Source of the DNA: Paulownia fortunei
Lineage: Eukaryota > Streptophyta > Magnoliopsida > Lamiales > Paulowniaceae
Length of the DNA: 64,000 bases
Assembly: GCA_019321725.1 (NCBI GenBank)
Contig: CM033118.1
Coordinates: forward strand, 12,054,071-12,118,070
Direction: 5' to 3'
Shown: in pieces, positions 1 through 10,214 of the stretch
How positions within the stretch are numbered: the stretch's first letter is position 1
How the letters are laid out: each line of letters begins with the position of its first letter
Notes under the pieces: generated by a model
The model's input: the letters and a program-made list of their open reading frames with translations, nothing else
Databases searched by the model: none
What the model was told of the DNA's origin: nothing
Translations under genes and position numbers: made by a program

Positions 1-67
1 AATGGGTCGACATACCTTGGGCTGAGTTTTCGTTTCTTTCCAAATCTCATAACACCTTTCATGGGAG

Positions 68-811
68 CTACTTTAAGAACACATGATCCCCAATGGCAAA
101 CTCTAAATCTTTTCTTTGTTTATCTGCATAATTTTTCTGTCTACTCTGCGCAATCTCCATTCTCTCTCGTATCTTCTCCACTACCTTAGCAGTATGTTGA
201 ACTATTTTTGGACCAAGCAGGCTTCGTTCTCCAACTTCATTCCAATGAATTGGAGATCTACATTTCCTTCCATACAATGCTTCATAAGGCACCATTCCAA
301 TTATTGATTGGTAGTTATTATTATAAGTAAACTCCACTAATGGAAGCTTTGCATCGCAACTCCCTTGAAAATCTAGCACACAAGCTCTTAACATATCCTC
401 TAATATCTGAATAACCCTTTTTGATTGCCCATCACTTTGTGGATGAAATGTTGTACTGAATGCAAGTTTCATTCCCATGGCACTGTGTAAGCTCTTCCAA
501 AATATAGATGTAAACTTAGGATCTCTGTCAAACACTATTGAAACTGGCACCCCATGTAACTTGACTATCTCTTTAATATATTGTTGAGCATACTGGTCCA
601 TATTGTATGTAGATTTTACTGGAAGAAAATAGGCTGATTTAGTTAATCTATCAACAATCACCCATATGGAATTATACCCCTTTTGGGTTCTAGGTAATCC
701 AAGCACAAAGTCCATTGTAATTTGCTCCCATTTCCACTCTGGAATCAACAAAGGCTTCAACAACCCTAATGGTCTTTGATGTTCAATCTTAACTTGTGAC
801 AAGTTAGACAT
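68..811 (-). pseudogene. Gypsy integrase catalytic core, catalytic Glu replaced
   Basis: This 247-residue open stretch is the integrase core (rve fold), which would insert the cDNA into chromosomal DNA. The first catalytic Asp is D34 (ITMDFV) and the second D95 (VFDRDPKF). Counting the canonical 35 intervening residues of D,D(35)E gives residue 131, which is Lys (GQSKRVIQ; codon 419-421 on the minus strand) where related elements have Glu. The active site is therefore broken even though this is one of the longest open stretches in the window. The reading frame stops right after GDHVFLK, where an apparent one-base loss shifts the frame before the C-terminal domain. The N-terminal Met is a frame-reopening position inside the polyprotein, not a true start. 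Confidence 0.9.
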
Positions 812-1576
812 TAAGCCATAAATTTTGCAATATCTCTCTTCATTTTAGGCCACCAATAATGTTGTTGTAACTCCTTATACATTTTTATGCTACCTGGGTG
901 TACTGAGTAAGGAGTAGTATGAGCTTCTACTAAAATATCTCCTTTCACGGCCTTGTCAAACGGCACACATAGTCTCCCTTTATATCGAATAATCCCATCA
1001 TCAATAATAGAGAAGTCTAGCCTCTTTCTAGTCTCAATCATTTTTTTCAATCTACACAAATGCGTGTCTACCTTTTGACCTTCTCTAATTCTATCTTGAA
1101 GTTCAGGTCTCAACACTAAGGCTGACAACAAACACTTTTTCCCTTTAGGTACAATTTCAAACTCTAATCTCTGCAAATCCAGTAATATTGACTTTTGTAT
1201 AACAAATAGAGAAGACGTGGATTTTCTGCTCAATGCATCTGCAACCACATTCGCTTTACCAGGATGATAGTTGATCACACAATCATAATACTTCACAAGT
1301 TCTAACCATCTTCTTTGTCTCATATTCAACTCTTTTTGGGTAAAGAAGTACTTCAAACTCTTATGATCTGTGTATATCTCACACTTCTCACCATACAAAT
1401 AATGTCTCCAAATTTTCAAGGCAAAAAACCACAGCAGCAAGTTCCAAATCATGGGTTGGATAATTCTTTGCATATTCCTTCAATTGCCTTGAAGCATAGG
1501 CAATAACCTTCCCATTGTGCATCAAAATAGCACCCAAACCATTTTTTGAAGCGTCGCTATACACCACATCCACCAA
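811..1576 (-). pseudogene. Gypsy RNase H and integrase zinc-binding domain, frameshifted
   Basis: Two overlapping minus-strand frames together cover RNase H and the start of integrase. The upstream frame (1388-1576) carries the RNase H residues in YSDASKNG and HDLELAAV. The downstream frame (811-1473) carries YTDHKSLK and the terminal [16 protein letters not shown] frameshift near 1425 separates them. After RNase H comes the integrase HHCC region ([20 protein letters not shown]). A stop codon follows at FMA, ahead of a CLTC pair. A second frameshift near 795 leads into the integrase core. RNase H would degrade the RNA strand during reverse transcription; this copy cannot be translated as one protein. 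Confidence 0.88.
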
Positions 1577-1589
1577 TTCCTATTGGAAT

Positions 1590-2426
1590 GGTAAGAACAA
1601 GAGTTGTAGTTAATTTATGTTTCAGTTCTTGAAAACTTATTTCACAAGCATCGGTCCACAAGAACTTCACATTCTTTCTTGTCAACATTGGAGTTGCTAT
1701 CTTTGAAAACCCCTAAACAAATCGTCGATAGTACCCTGTTAATCCCAAGAAACTCCTTACTTTTGATACATTTGTTGGTGTTGGCCACTTAATGATAGCT
1801 TCTACCTTACCCGGATTAACAGAAATACCATCCTTAGATACTACATGACCTAGGAATACCACTTGTTCAAGCCAAAACTCACACTTCTTGAAATTAGCAT
1901 ACAACTATTTTTCTTTAATAACTTGCAGCCCAATCTTCAAATGTTCTTTGTGCTCTTCTTTATCATGTGAATAAATTAGGATGTCAATAATAAACAGAAT
2001 CACAAATTTATCAAGATATTACTTGAACACCCTATTCATTAGATCCATAAAAGCTGCAGGGGCATTGGTTAAACCAAAAGGCATCACTAGAAATTCATAA
2101 TGTCCATACCTTGTTCAGAATGCAGTCTTTGGTATGTCTTCTTCCTTTATCTTCAATTGATGATACCTAGAGCGCCAATCAATCTTAGAAAATACAGATG
2201 CTCTTTGCAATTGATCAAAAAAATCATCTATTCTTGGGAGTGGATACTTATTCTTAACTGTTATTTTATTCAACTCTCTATAATCAATGCACAACCGCAA
2301 TGTAACATCCTTCTTTTTCACGAACAACACAGGTGCTCCTCAAGGAGAATAACTAGGGCGAATAAAACCATTATCAAGCAATTCTTGCAGTTGAACTTTT
2401 AACTCTTTCAATTCTGTTGGTGCCAT
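1590..2426 (-). pseudogene. Gypsy reverse transcriptase, active-site motif mutated
   Basis: Minus-strand RT remnant. The fingers/palm part at 2115-2330 has [19 protein letters not shown] and FSKIDWRS, with the first catalytic Asp retained. The connection part at 1713-1904 has [10 protein letters not shown] and [13 protein letters not shown]. Between them the active-site loop reads [10 protein letters not shown] (codons around 1983-1994) where the family has two consecutive Asp, so the first of the pair is Ile. An in-frame stop (2019-2021) lies just upstream, and a Trp-to-stop change is seen near 2340. Copy 2 carries exactly the same lesions. Confidence 0.88.
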
Positions 2427-2953
2427 TCAGTATGGTGCTTTAGAAATAGGAGTTGTTCCTGGCATAACATCAATCACAAATTCAATCTCTCGATTCGGTG
2501 GTAGTCTCGGTAAATCATCTGGAAGTACCTCAAGAAATTCTTGAACCACATCTACATTTTCTGGCTTCAATTGTGCTTCAACTGAGGTGTCCAGAACACT
2601 TGCCAAATATCCAACACAACCTTTATTCAACATCTTTTGAGATTTCAAAGCAGATATAATTGGTAAGAACCATGAGAATGAGATACCATTAAACATAAAT
2701 TGTTCTTCCCCAGGTGGCTGAAAAATCACAATCTTCTTGTTACAATCAATTGTTGCATGATATTTGGTAAGCCAATCCATACCTAGAATAACCTCAAAAT
2801 TTGGCATCGGTAAAACAACAAGATCTACATAGAGAGTCCTATCACTAATCTGAATAGAACAAGCCCTTAACATTTGGTTGGAATCCATTTCTTCCCCGGA
2901 TGGAACAATCACACTGTACCTTACCTTATTTGGTTGGAATCCATTTCTTCCCC
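2427..2953 (-). pseudogene. Gypsy aspartic protease region, N-terminus lost at a junction
   Basis: The minus-strand frame contains the retropepsin C-terminal signature VILGMDWLTKYHATIDC and the protease-RT linker (EIEFVIDVMPGTTPISKAPY), which ends at a stop next to MAPTELKELK. The catalytic D-S/T-G segment should lie upstream but is absent, because homology ends at 2953. The open frame runs on to 3041 only by chance into antisense copia sequence, so its first 30 or so residues are not protease. Confidence 0.85.
2872..2953. repeat. 26-bp direct repeat at the gypsy/copia junction
   Basis: The segment 2872-2897 (begins ATTTGGTTGG, ends TTCTTCCCC) is repeated exactly at 2928-2953, 56 bp later, and copia A starts immediately after the second copy. 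The 30 bp between the repeats still read as gypsy protease. This looks like a local back-slip of 56 bp before joining to copia, as expected from template switching or patchwork repair. Confidence 0.9.
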
Positions 2954-2954
2954 A

Positions 2955-4909
2955 TATGGGGGTGTGCTGCTTATGTGAAGCAGCTAGTGGGAGATAAGTT
3001 GGATATGAGATCCAGCTTATGCAAGTTTGTGGGGTATCCAAAGGAGTCTATTGGATACTATTTCTATGATGCCACGGAACAAAGGGTGTTTGTTTCGAGG
3101 AATGCTACCTTCCTTGAAAAAGAATTTCTTTCAGATGGAACTGACAATGTCGTAGAACTTGAAGAGGTTCAAGAACCACAGAACACCCCAACTGATGCAG
3201 TAAATGGTACACCAGCTGATGCTGGACCCTCTAAGGCACAATCTCTTCGAAGATCTGAAAGGGTCTCAAGGGTACCTAAGAGGTACAACTTGTTGTTAGA
3301 GAACAAAGAAAAGGGACTCCCCTTAGATAATGATCTAAGAAGCTATGGAGATGCGATGTCTGACATCGACTGGAAGAAGTGGCAAGAAGCTATGCAGTCC
3401 GAAATGGACTCTATGTACTCCAACAAGGTATGGACTTTGATGGACCCACCACAGGGAATTGTTCCCATTGGCTGCAAATGGATCTACAAGCGGAAGCTTG
3501 GAGTAGATGGAGAGGTAGCAACCTATAAGGCACGATTGGTAGCAAAAGGTTATACTCAGAAGCAAGGAATTGATTATGAGGAATCTTTTTCACCAGTAGC
3601 GATGCTTAAATCTATACGGATACTGTTAGCCATATCTGCATATTATGACTATGAGATATGGCAAATGGATATGAAGACCGCTTTCCTTAATGGAAACATT
3701 AAGGAAGAGATCTATATAAAGCAGCCAGAAGGCTTCATATCCAGCGGGAGCGAGCAAAAGGTTTGCAAGCTCTAAAGATCCATTTATGGACTCAAACAAG
3801 CTTCGAGGAGTTGGAACATCCGATTCGATGAAACGATCAAAACGTTTGACTTTCATAACAATCTGAATGAACCATGTGTCTACAAGAAGGTTAGTGGGAG
3901 TGCAGTTACATTTGTTGTGCTCTACGTTGATGACATCCTACTCATTAGGAATGATGTAGGGATGTTGCAATCAACGAGGATTTGGTTATCTAATCAGTTT
4001 TCCATGAAGGACTTAGGAGATGCATCTTTTATCCTAGGGATAAAGATCTATAGAGATAGATCCAGAAGGATGATCGGACTATCCCAGTCCATGTACATAG
4101 ACAAAGTGCTAAAAAGGTTTAGCATGGAGGAATCCAAGAGAGGATTCTTGCCTATGAGTCATGGGGTTTAACTCTCTAAAGTTATGTCTCCTAAGACACC
4201 TGAAGAGAGAGAAAGGATGGCTCGCATACCTTATGCTTCTGCAATATGGAGCATAATGTATGCAATGTTATGTACAAGACCTGATATAGCACATGCTCTG
4301 AGTGTCACGAGCAGATATCAGTTAAATCCAGGGGAAGAACACTGGAAAGCCGTTAAGATGATCCTCAAGTACTTGAGAAGGACTAAGGATATCTTTCTGG
4401 TATACGGCAATGGAGAACTAAAACTAGAGGGATATACAGACTCTAGTTTTCAGTCCAATATAGATGATTCAAAGTCCATATCCGGATACATATTCACCTT
4501 GAATGGTGGTGCGGTCAGTTGGAAGAGTTCCAAGCAAGAGACGACTGCAGACTCTACCACCGAAGCTGAATATATTGCTGCATCAGATACAGCAAAAGAA
4601 GCTATTTGGATTAGAAATTTCATCCAAGGGTTGGATGTAATTCCATCCATTATTGATCCAGTTATGATTTACTGTGATAATAATGGAGCTATTGCGCAAG
4701 CAAAAGAGCCAAGGTCTCATCAAAGATCCAAGCACATAATGAGATGATATCACTTGATCAAAGAGATCATTGGTAGAGGCGATGTCATTGTAGATCGAGT
4801 TGCCTCAACAGAAAATGTAGCAAACCCACTTACTAAGCCCTTAGCACAGAAGATATTCGACGGACATCTTGAGAAGATAGGCCTTAGATACATGGGCAAT
4901 TGGAGCTAG
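2955..4909 (+). pseudogene. Copia A pol: integrase C-terminus, RT and RNase H with three stops
   Basis: One reading frame runs from the integrase C-terminal domain (WGCAAYVKQLVGDKLDMRSS) through RT to the terminal YMGNWS, with only three internal stops: 3773-3775, 4169-4171 and 4745-4747. RT motifs include the thumb/palm text TAFLNGNIKEEIYIKQPEGF and an intact YVDD box (3923-3934). The RNase H residues are all present: D in YTDSSFQ, E in TEAEYIAAS, D in YCDNNGA. The first stop is CAA in copia B (a C-to-T change) and the second is TCA in copia B (C-to-A). The third (TGA) is shared with copia B. This is the best-preserved pol in the window, but it lacks gag, protease and the integrase core. The 19 codons upstream of 2955 in the same open frame are antisense gypsy sequence. 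Confidence 0.92.
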
Positions 4910-4923
4910 GGCAAGTGGGAGAT

Positions 4924-6881
4924 TGTTAGAGTAGGATGCCCAACGCCCCAATTAGATTGGGTGTATTATACTCTTTTGCTTTTGTAAAGACAATCTTATT
5001 GGGAATCATATTAATAAAAAGGCATTTTCTTTACCTTATGTCTTGTATTTTTTATTTTTGCACATTAAGTCCTTAAACCAAATTTAGCTACGGGGCATGG
5101 TCGCGCATATGATGGCGATCATGGAACATGCCTCTAAGGCTTTGGTCTTAAATAAGTTCCGAGTCGAGAGCTTTTTGAGATGGGACATCAAATAGCTCAA
5201 TAAGACTCGTACATATAATGCATGCTCGTGAGACGAGGATGTCACATTCCATTAGCATTAGCGTAGAGACGTAAGTGCATGTATGTGGGTGCTTGTTAGG
5301 GAACAAGTACACCGAATATGGCCTGCAAGAAATTCTTAGTTGGAGGCTTTGCCCGTCAAAATAAGAATTTCTGTATTGCGACGGGTGTTGCACTGGTGTG
5401 CATGGAGGTTTGTTAGTGGCCAACATAGAATTCGACACTTGTCTTTTTAAACAAGGAAATCTCCTGTGTTTTCATAGTTCGTGATTCAAAGACCTTGGCC
5501 AAGGCAGTATGAATTGTGATTCATCAATAATCATTGGATCTTGAATGGGATCACAGTTATTGAATCATTTAGGGTTTCGACTTATAATCCATACCTTAGA
5601 TTCAATCAGGAGATTAGCTATCGAAAGGACCGTACGTGTATGGTACTCGCAACTGAAATAGGTTTACTCGCTATTTCACCTAAGATTGTTTGCCATGATT
5701 ACTTGCTAGGTGTTTTCATGGATAGTGAGGTTCTTGGAATTAAGGAGTTGATTCCAAGCGGATTAATTAATTAGAATAATTTTTATTCATAAGTTGCAAA
5801 TGTTGCAAACCCACTACTAGCTTAGTAGTGAACCTAAGAGGGTCACACATCTTTATGGAAAGTAACATTTCTAATTTTAGATTTTATCCAATGGTTGGAA
5901 ATTAATTAATTAATACTGATCAATTAATTATGGCTTCTATTTAATTTAATAGTTAAATTAAATTATTCAATTAAGTAATTGGATTATTTAATTAGACCTA
6001 ATTTGATTAGGAAGACCAATTGGAGTAAATTAAATTAATCAATTGAATTGATTAAATTAGGATTGAATCAATTGAATTGATTTGGGGATTTTTGAGTCCA
6101 AACCCAAAATAAATGTGGATCACTTAAGAAGCCCACTAAAGTATGAAGAGAATAAATTAAATAAATATGATTTATTTAATTAACATATTTATAGATAAAT
6201 AAATATAGTGACCAATTTTATAGGATAAAATAGGCCACTAAGATTTAATTTATGTATAAATATAATTATAGTATATATATATATATATATGATATATATC
6301 TATCTTGATATTATTTGAAGAGTTCAAATTAATATCAACAATGTATGTAGACAATTTTGATGATTGATGTAGTCTCAAATTAGTCCACATACAATAGAAG
6401 AGTGAAAAGAGAAGAGTTCTTGGAAGATTCGGAATCCTTCCAAGATAAGGTGTTGAAGTAGTTCAAAATAGAAAAACTTTTCAAGAGTTGGAAAAGGATT
6501 AAAATTTTCACCCCTATATATATGAGGGATGAAAATTACATAATTCAATTCAAAAAAAAAATGAGCAAAAATATTTTGTTTAAAGTCTTCTATTTTTACT
6601 CTTCAAGAAAAGAAAAGAAAGAAAAAAAAATCAGTTTCTTGTTATTTTCTTCATATTATTCTTTCAAGAACTTAAAGAATCAATCTTTATTGTTCTTGAA
6701 AATATACTCCGCTTCTACATTAGTAAACAATTAGAAGGATACTAGCGAATCCTTTTGATTGGTGTTGCTTTCCGTATCGTGGACCTGATAGAGGGGAGAC
6801 ACTTAGATCCCTACGAGTTCTGATAGTCCAGGATAAGCAATTGATTGCTTCATTCCCTACAACAACCGGAGTGCATGAAAG
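4924..6881 (+). repeat. Copia A 3' LTR (about 1.96 kb)
   Basis: Starts TGTTAGAGTAGG directly after the polypurine stretch, 14 bp after the pol stop. Related LTR starts occur at 19131 (plus) and 10214 (minus). The second half is very A+T rich with many TTAATTAA-like words, a (TA)n run at 6272-6290 and a TATA box near 6515. The end corresponds to the GACACTTAGATCCCTACGAG block also found at 11000. Sequence from 6882 on is a local duplication and then antisense copia, so the true LTR terminus is probably missing. Confidence 0.8.
6515..6523 (+). promoter_or_regulatory. Likely TATA box of the copia A LTR
   Basis: CCCCTATATATATGAGGG sits about 370 bp before the end of the LTR and is followed by A-rich then T-rich sequence, the usual place for the U3/R promoter of a plant copia LTR. 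There is no evidence that it is active. It is separate from the longer (TA)n run at 6272-6290. Confidence 0.5.
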
Positions 6882-6902
6882 GCTTCATTCCCTACAACAA
6901 CC
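6847..6902. repeat. 21-bp direct repeat at the copia A/copia D junction
   Basis: 6847-6867 (GCTTCATTCCCTACAACAAC plus C) is repeated exactly at 6882-6902, an offset of 35 bp. Antisense copia D begins right after the second copy. This is the same design as the junction at 2872-2953: a short backward slip, then a join to unrelated orientation. Confidence 0.9.
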
Positions 6903-7745
6903 TCATCGATCAGATTGAAGAGTCTTTATACTTAAGCTAGTTTGTTTCTCAACTTCACTTCTGAATTCTTTGAACTTTTCAAAGACTTCAGACATGTACC
7001 TTAAAAGGTACACATAACCATACTTAGAGAAGTCATCAGTAAAGGTTAAGAAGTAATTATAGTTCTCTCGGGCACTAACACTTAGTAGCCCATATACATC
7101 TGTATGGATTAAATCTAATAGATGTTTGACTCACTCCACTTGTCCAACAAATTGAGATTTTATCATTTATCCTTTGAGGCAAGACTCACATATTGGCAGT
7201 TCTTGCTCGTCCTTTAGGTCAAGCAATTATGCCAACTTGTTAATCCTTGTCTTAGAAATATGCCCTAATCTTGCATGCCATAGGCTCGTAGAACTATGAT
7301 TATCTAACTTTTTTTATTTTTTTGAATTGTGAGAATGAGATTATGGAGAGTAACAATATATAAGCTATTTGTCAAAGTACCTAAATAGATAAATTTATAA
7401 CCTTTGAAAATGGAACAATTTCCATTCTCAATGGTAAATCTAAAATCTTCTCAATCCAAAATTGGAATAAAGATAATATTCTTAATAATATCTAGAACAT
7501 AAAGACAATTGTTCAAAACTATTACTAAACCATTCTCAAAAGCTAGATTAATGGTGTCTATAGCGAATGCAGCAACCCTTGCTCTATTCCTATTCTTAGG
7601 ACTGTCTCTTCTCTCTCCAACTTCCTACTCTTTGTCATTATCTACAAATCATTTCAAATATATGAGCCACAACCGGTATCTAATACCCAAGAAACATTAT
7701 TAACAGATAAGTTAACTTCAACAAAATAGATACTTGAACTCTTCA
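6903..7745 (-). pseudogene. Copia D protease and N-terminal integrase, truncated
   Basis: Minus-strand remnant matching the plus-strand protease/integrase of copia B at 16042-16870. It contains the GAG-pre-integrase Cys segment (antisense of 7170-7200), the SFVGQVE-like linker and the integrase core up to SIKTLQSDR, where the junction cuts it. The second catalytic Asp is the last recognisable residue. Stops and frameshifts interrupt the frame. Plus-strand open frames over this region are shadows. Confidence 0.78.
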
Positions 7746-8494
7746 GGCTTACAAGATACTCCTTGTAGTTCTTCTTCTAGTGCCCTGCTTTTCCATAGTA
7801 ATAACACTTGTCATTTGCTTGAAAAAAAACATCTTGACACCACCCTTTGCCTTCAACTTGTTGTGTTTGGAGGAACCCTTTTCTTTTATTTTTCCTCTCT
7901 TTGGTTTTGTAGCCTTTGATCTAGAAGAGGATCCAATAAGCATAACCGGCATATCCTTTTTCATGTTGGATTCAGCCGTCTTTAACATTTTCACAAGCTC
8001 AGGAGACTAGTCTCCATGTTATGCATGTTAAAGTTGACAACAAAATTGTTAAATGAGGGAGGTAGAGATTGCAGTAGAAGGTCTGTATAGAGTTCATTCT
8101 CTATGACAACTCCAAGGGACGCATGCCTTTCAATGAGGGCTCTCAACTTCAATACATGGTCATAGACTGAAGAGCCCTTAGTCATACGATATCTGAAAAG
8201 CTCTTTTGAGATTTGATATCTAATCTACTTAGTACGTTCACCATATAATTCTTGCAGGTAAAGGAGGATCCCATAAGCAATATTCTGATCCTCGTTCTAC
8301 CTCTGAAGCTCATTTGGCATTGATGCCAACATGTAACATTGAGCCTACAGATTGTCATCAACAAAACCTAAATAATGTGCATAAGCCTCTAAAGTAATAT
8401 CCCCCAGTGGAACCGAATGAGGTACAGTGTTGAGGGCATATCCTCCTGTCAATTTATTTTGCTTTAGGATTGTTGCTAGTGGATTCTTTACCAT
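7746..8494 (-). pseudogene. Copia D gag with degenerate zinc knuckle
   Basis: Begins at an ATG (antisense of 8492-8494) with MVKNPLATILKQNKLTGG, matching the gag start of copia B at 15736. Then come the YAHYL.FVDDNL region, LQELYGERTK and the UBN2-type gag core (MTKGSSVYDHVLKLRALIE...). The tail is Lys-rich (SSRSKATKPKRGKIKEKG) and ends in a zinc knuckle that has lost Cys residues and contains a stop (CYYYGKAGH). Two in-frame TAG codons occur in the first third. Gag would form the virus-like particle shell in the cytoplasm. Confidence 0.8.
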
Positions 8495-9799
8495 TTTAGT
8501 AGAAAAATCTACAAAATATAAAAGAAGCAGAAAATGAGTAATCTATGGGAAAATCATAGTCATTTAATATAAGGTCTTTAATACTAAATGTCTCCCACTA
8601 ATTTTTTTTTAACTCCACACCCCGATGGAAGTTCGGGATTTTGAATTTCCTAGTGGGCTTGAGGTCCAATTGAAATATTTCACACCCAAATCTTATGAGC
8701 CCATGAAATATTTTTATCGATAGTTGACTTTTTGACGATTGTATCACTATATAACCCTCAAGTTTATTTTGCCTCACCTCTTCCTATATGCCCCAATTTT
8801 ATGAGCCCATAGGTACTCATTATCAAATAATACCCATCAAACGATCATATAAATAGAGCATCAACATGTACCACGACTGATGGCCGCTATAACAACAAGT
8901 CCATCCCACAAGCATCTCCATGCTTGGTAGAGATCACAACTTTCCAACACAAGACCACCCTATAACTCATGGCCAGTGATCAAGTGCGGTAGCATCATCA
9001 TATCTCTTCCTTTGATAGTAGGCATGGAACGAAAGGTCCTACCTAACTTGTCCATTTTTGTTTGAAATTGAGAAATTCTTATTAAGTTTCAAAACTTAGG
9101 GGTTTTATTTTTCCAAGACATCATCAATTAAATTACTAAGTGGGTTATTTAATGCTTACCATTATATGTGCGCAAGTAAAAGTATTAAATAAAACCTAAC
9201 ATACATCTAATGCAAAAATTGATGAGATGATCACATCCAACTTATACGACCCGTTTGAGCCATAAAACGGGTTAAGGTCAATCTAAGGATAGAAATATAA
9301 AGAACTATTCTATTATATGTTATTTTGTACCCATACAATCATGGCCCTTGAATCTCCTATTATATTATATTTGCATTTAATAACCCATACAAGCATCGGC
9401 CTTTAGGCTTCGAATGTCATCTATTTACAAAATTAAAATAGAAACCACATTTTCTATTCTACTCTCTATGCCATAATTTAAATATAATATAAAATAAAAT
9501 AAAAGGCCCGTAGGCCCCAAAAATACAAAGATATTTAAAAATTATATCTAATCACATTAGTCATAGGCTCATGATCATCCCTAAATAAATCATGCAATAA
9601 ATATTCATCACATAAATTTTAAAGTAAATAAATTTACCGAGTTGTTAAATAATATATTTTCAAAACTTGGACATAATCTTTTATTTTATGAAAGATAATC
9701 TTTCAACATTTTAAAATGAAAAATTAATTTAAAATAAATTTACCGAGTCGTGCACTATCATAACAAAGAGATTCTTAATTCAACAAATAAATTTCCCAA
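8495..9799 (-). other. Copia D untranslated leader
   Basis: Non-coding 1.3 kb between LTR and gag on the minus strand. The part nearest gag (about 8500-9080) matches the leader of copia B at 15150-15735, including the CGCACTTGATCACTGGCCATG block. The part further out (9560-9620) matches 14680-14790 (GGGATGATCATGAGCC). The long, conserved, gene-free leader is a property of this family. I see no tRNA or open frame in it. Confidence 0.7.
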
Positions 9800-10214
9800 C
9801 TTAGAATTTATGGCAGGTCAGTTCAGTGTACTTGTTCTCTAACAAGCACCTGCATACATGTACTTGCGTCACTACGCTAATCCCTATAGAATGAGACATC
9901 CTCGTCTTACGAGCATGCATCATATGCATAAGTCTTATTGGGCTATTTGATGTATCATCTTAAAAAGCCCTTGACTTTGAACTTATTTAATACCAAACCT
10001 TTAAAGGCATGTTCCATGATCACCATCATAGGTGCGACCATGCCCCATAACTAAATTTGGTCTAAGGACTTTATCTAATGTGCAGAAAGAAAATGCAAGA
10101 CATAAGATAAACAACATGCCTTTTTACAAATATGATTCCTAATAAGATTGTTTTACAAAAGAAATAGTAGAATACACCCAATCTAATTGGGGCGTTGGGA
10201 ACCGTACTCTAATA
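9800..10214 (-). repeat. Copia D 5' LTR, U3 part only
   Basis: From 10214 downward the minus strand follows the first 420 or so bp of the copia A LTR (4924-5340), with the shared NNCCCAACGCCCCAATTAGA start, GCATGGTCGC and GACGAGGATGTC blocks. It then departs into leader-like sequence, so the second half of the LTR (with the TATA box) appears deleted. The terminal dinucleotide is TA rather than TG. Confidence 0.75.

Larger units (their letters stand above)
1..2953 (-). mobile_element. Ty3/gypsy chromovirus remnant, pol part, truncated in protease
   Basis: Read on the minus strand from 2953 down to 1, the order is protease, reverse transcriptase, RNase H, integrase, which is the Ty3/gypsy order (integrase last). 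In copy 2 the element continues to a chromodomain-like end and an LTR at 34123-35500. The wording resembles the Tekay/Del chromovirus lineage, recalled from family motifs and not tested by alignment. Gag and the protease N-terminus are missing: at 2953/2955 the element is fused to copia A. Frameshifts and nonsense codons occur throughout, and both the RT and the integrase active sites are damaged. Confidence 0.92.
2955..6881 (+). mobile_element. Ty1/copia remnant A: 3' half of pol plus 3' LTR
   Basis: Homology to copia B (17165 onward) begins at TATGGGGGTG (2955) inside the integrase C-terminus. It runs through RT and RNase H to a polypurine stretch (GGGCAAGTGGGAGA) and the 3' LTR. Integrase precedes RT, so this is Ty1/copia. 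Nothing 5' of the integrase C-terminus is present. The downstream end is fused, through another partial local duplication, to antisense copia D. The lineage resembles the TNT1-94-like plant copia group; a finer placement needs a tree. Confidence 0.92.
6903..10214 (-). mobile_element. Ty1/copia remnant D: 5' half, inverted
   Basis: On the minus strand the order is LTR start (10214 downward), long leader, gag, protease, and integrase up to the second catalytic Asp, where it is cut at 6903. The LTR start resembles that of copia A, with the shared GCATGGTCGC and GACGAGGATGTC blocks. The leader matches the leader of copia B (15100-15735). With copia A it forms a tail-to-tail pair of a 3' half and a 5' half in opposite orientations, which is not a simple insertion product. 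Confidence 0.88.

Noticed and set aside
2100..2402. 100-codon plus-strand frame
   Set aside because: Shadow of the minus-strand gypsy reverse transcriptase.
2900..2954. N-terminal 18-19 codons of the long plus-strand frame ending at 3775
   Set aside because: They are antisense gypsy protease sequence; copia homology starts at 2955, so this is a chance extension and not a real start.
6272..6290. (TA)n run as a functional element
   Set aside because: Simple microsatellite inside the copia LTR; a better TATA box lies at 6515.
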